Shown: positions 63,431 to 64,000 of the stretch, piece by piece
Layout of the letters: each line of letters begins with the position of its first letter
How positions within the stretch are numbered: the stretch's first letter is position 1
NCBI RefSeq assembly: GCF_029227915.1
Contig: NC_079882.1
Coordinates: 28,822,001 to 28,886,000 of the forward strand
Direction of reading: 5' to 3'
Source of the DNA: Hydractinia symbiolongicarpus
Taxonomy: Eukaryota; Cnidaria; Hydrozoa; Anthoathecata; Hydractiniidae
Length of the DNA: 64,000 nucleotides
Translations under genes and position numbers: made by a program
The notes under the pieces: generated by a model
Seen by the model: only the letters and a program-made list of their open reading frames with translations
Database searches by the model: none
What the model was told of the DNA's origin: nothing

Positions 63431-63787
63431 ACATAGATTGTAGCTATGGATGTGGAAATCTATGTGTTTAAATGACATAGATTGTAGTGACATAGATTGT
63501 AGCTATGGATGTGGAAATCTATGTGTTTAAATGACATAGATTGTAGCTATTGATGTGGAAATCTATGTGTTTAAATGACATAGATTGTAGCTATGGATGT
63601 GGAAATCTGGTTCGATAATGACATAGATTGTAGCTATGGATGTGGAAATCTATGTGTTTAAATGACATAGATTGTAGCTATGGATGTGGAAATCTATGTG
63701 TTTAAATGACATAGATTGTAGCTATTGGTGTGGAAATCTATGTGTTTAAATGACATAGATTGTAGCTATGGATGTGGAAATCTATGT
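63431..63787. repeat. 44-bp hairpin-forming satellite
   Basis: About eight units of 44 bp with start points at 63489, 63533, 63577 and so on. Each unit contains ACATAGATT and its reverse complement AATCTATGT around GTAGCTATGGATGTGG, so every unit can fold alone. Units are contiguous with no unique spacers. One unit is interrupted by CTGGTTCGAT, which also occurs before the array. Confidence 0.9.
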
Positions 63788-63850
63788 GTTGTCATTTTTG
63801 TAACGTTTATCACAACAAAGGTTGTGATAAACGTTACAAAAATGACAACA
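63787..63850. repeat. Perfect 30-bp palindrome at satellite edge
   Basis: Arms 63787-63816 and 63821-63850 are exact reverse complements around AAAG, with core GTAACGTTTATCACAAC. It directly follows the last 44-bp unit. Open frames across it are palindrome artefacts. Confidence 0.95.
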
Positions 63851-64000
63851 AATGTCTTACGTACACAATACTATCAGCACTTTATCAACAAAAGGATGCA
63901 CAAAGAAGAACAAAATACAAAATGCTCTATCTCAACGATCTCAACTTCAACAACATTGAATTTCCGGTAGCCATCATAAAACATAACTAATTTTGAGCAA

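Noticed and set aside
63431-63787. CRISPR-like array
   Set aside because: Units are contiguous without unique spacers, there are no cas genes, and the context is eukaryotic.

Overview
The window is AT-rich, intron-containing animal DNA, most likely from a cnidarian and probably a hydrozoan. This is inferred from GT-AG introns, Penelope-, Tigger- and Helitron-type elements, the style of the satellites, and the cnidarian flavour of the transposase and HIRAN-like proteins. No bacterial operon, rRNA gene, complete tRNA gene or CRISPR array is visible. Few lines of coding sequence look like real genes; most open frames are chance or transposon remnants.

Layout. 1-5.9 kb: no gene, a 30-bp minisatellite, CRE-like octamers and a 129-bp satellite array. 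6.08-15.0 kb: left arm of a large inverted duplication. It carries a four-exon gene on the minus strand (6443-12180) for a secreted fibronectin-III protein, with a broken Tigger/pogo transposon in its second intron. 15-34.6 kb: a spacer with two small paralogous genes for secreted six-cysteine peptides (19365-19742 and 22844-23600), Helitron relics, tRNA-derived relics and a TTAA-flanked MITE (28386-29136). 34.69-45.01 kb: what looks like one 10.3-kb transposon, with matching 12-bp termini and arrays rich in CAACGTTG inside both ends. It encloses a truncated transposase fused to a protein-kinase fragment, 162-bp tandem repeats, and an eight-exon gene (40610-43536) for a DUF4806-like protein. 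45.2-47.96 kb: a second TIR element with a decayed gene and a perfect 73-bp palindrome. 48.4-49.6 kb: a decayed Penelope-like retroelement with a possible hammerhead relic. 51.07-51.46 kb: a LINE reverse transcriptase fragment. 51.43-62.1 kb: right arm of the inverted duplication with the second FN3 gene (55202-61768, plus strand), plus Helitrons and a TIR element absent from the left arm. 62.2-64 kb: a possible small secreted protein, a 44-bp satellite and a perfect 30-bp palindrome.

The two FN3 genes share exon lengths, phases and splice sites. Exon 4 is almost identical except for an 84-nt block with 15 substitutions, nearly all amino-acid changing, so the pair looks like a diversifying secreted recognition or effector family. 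I do not recognise its C-terminal domain. The two cysteine-rich peptides are a second local secreted family. No functional link between the families can be shown from sequence alone. Splice models were built by eye from GT/AG sites, reading phase and comparison of the paralogues.
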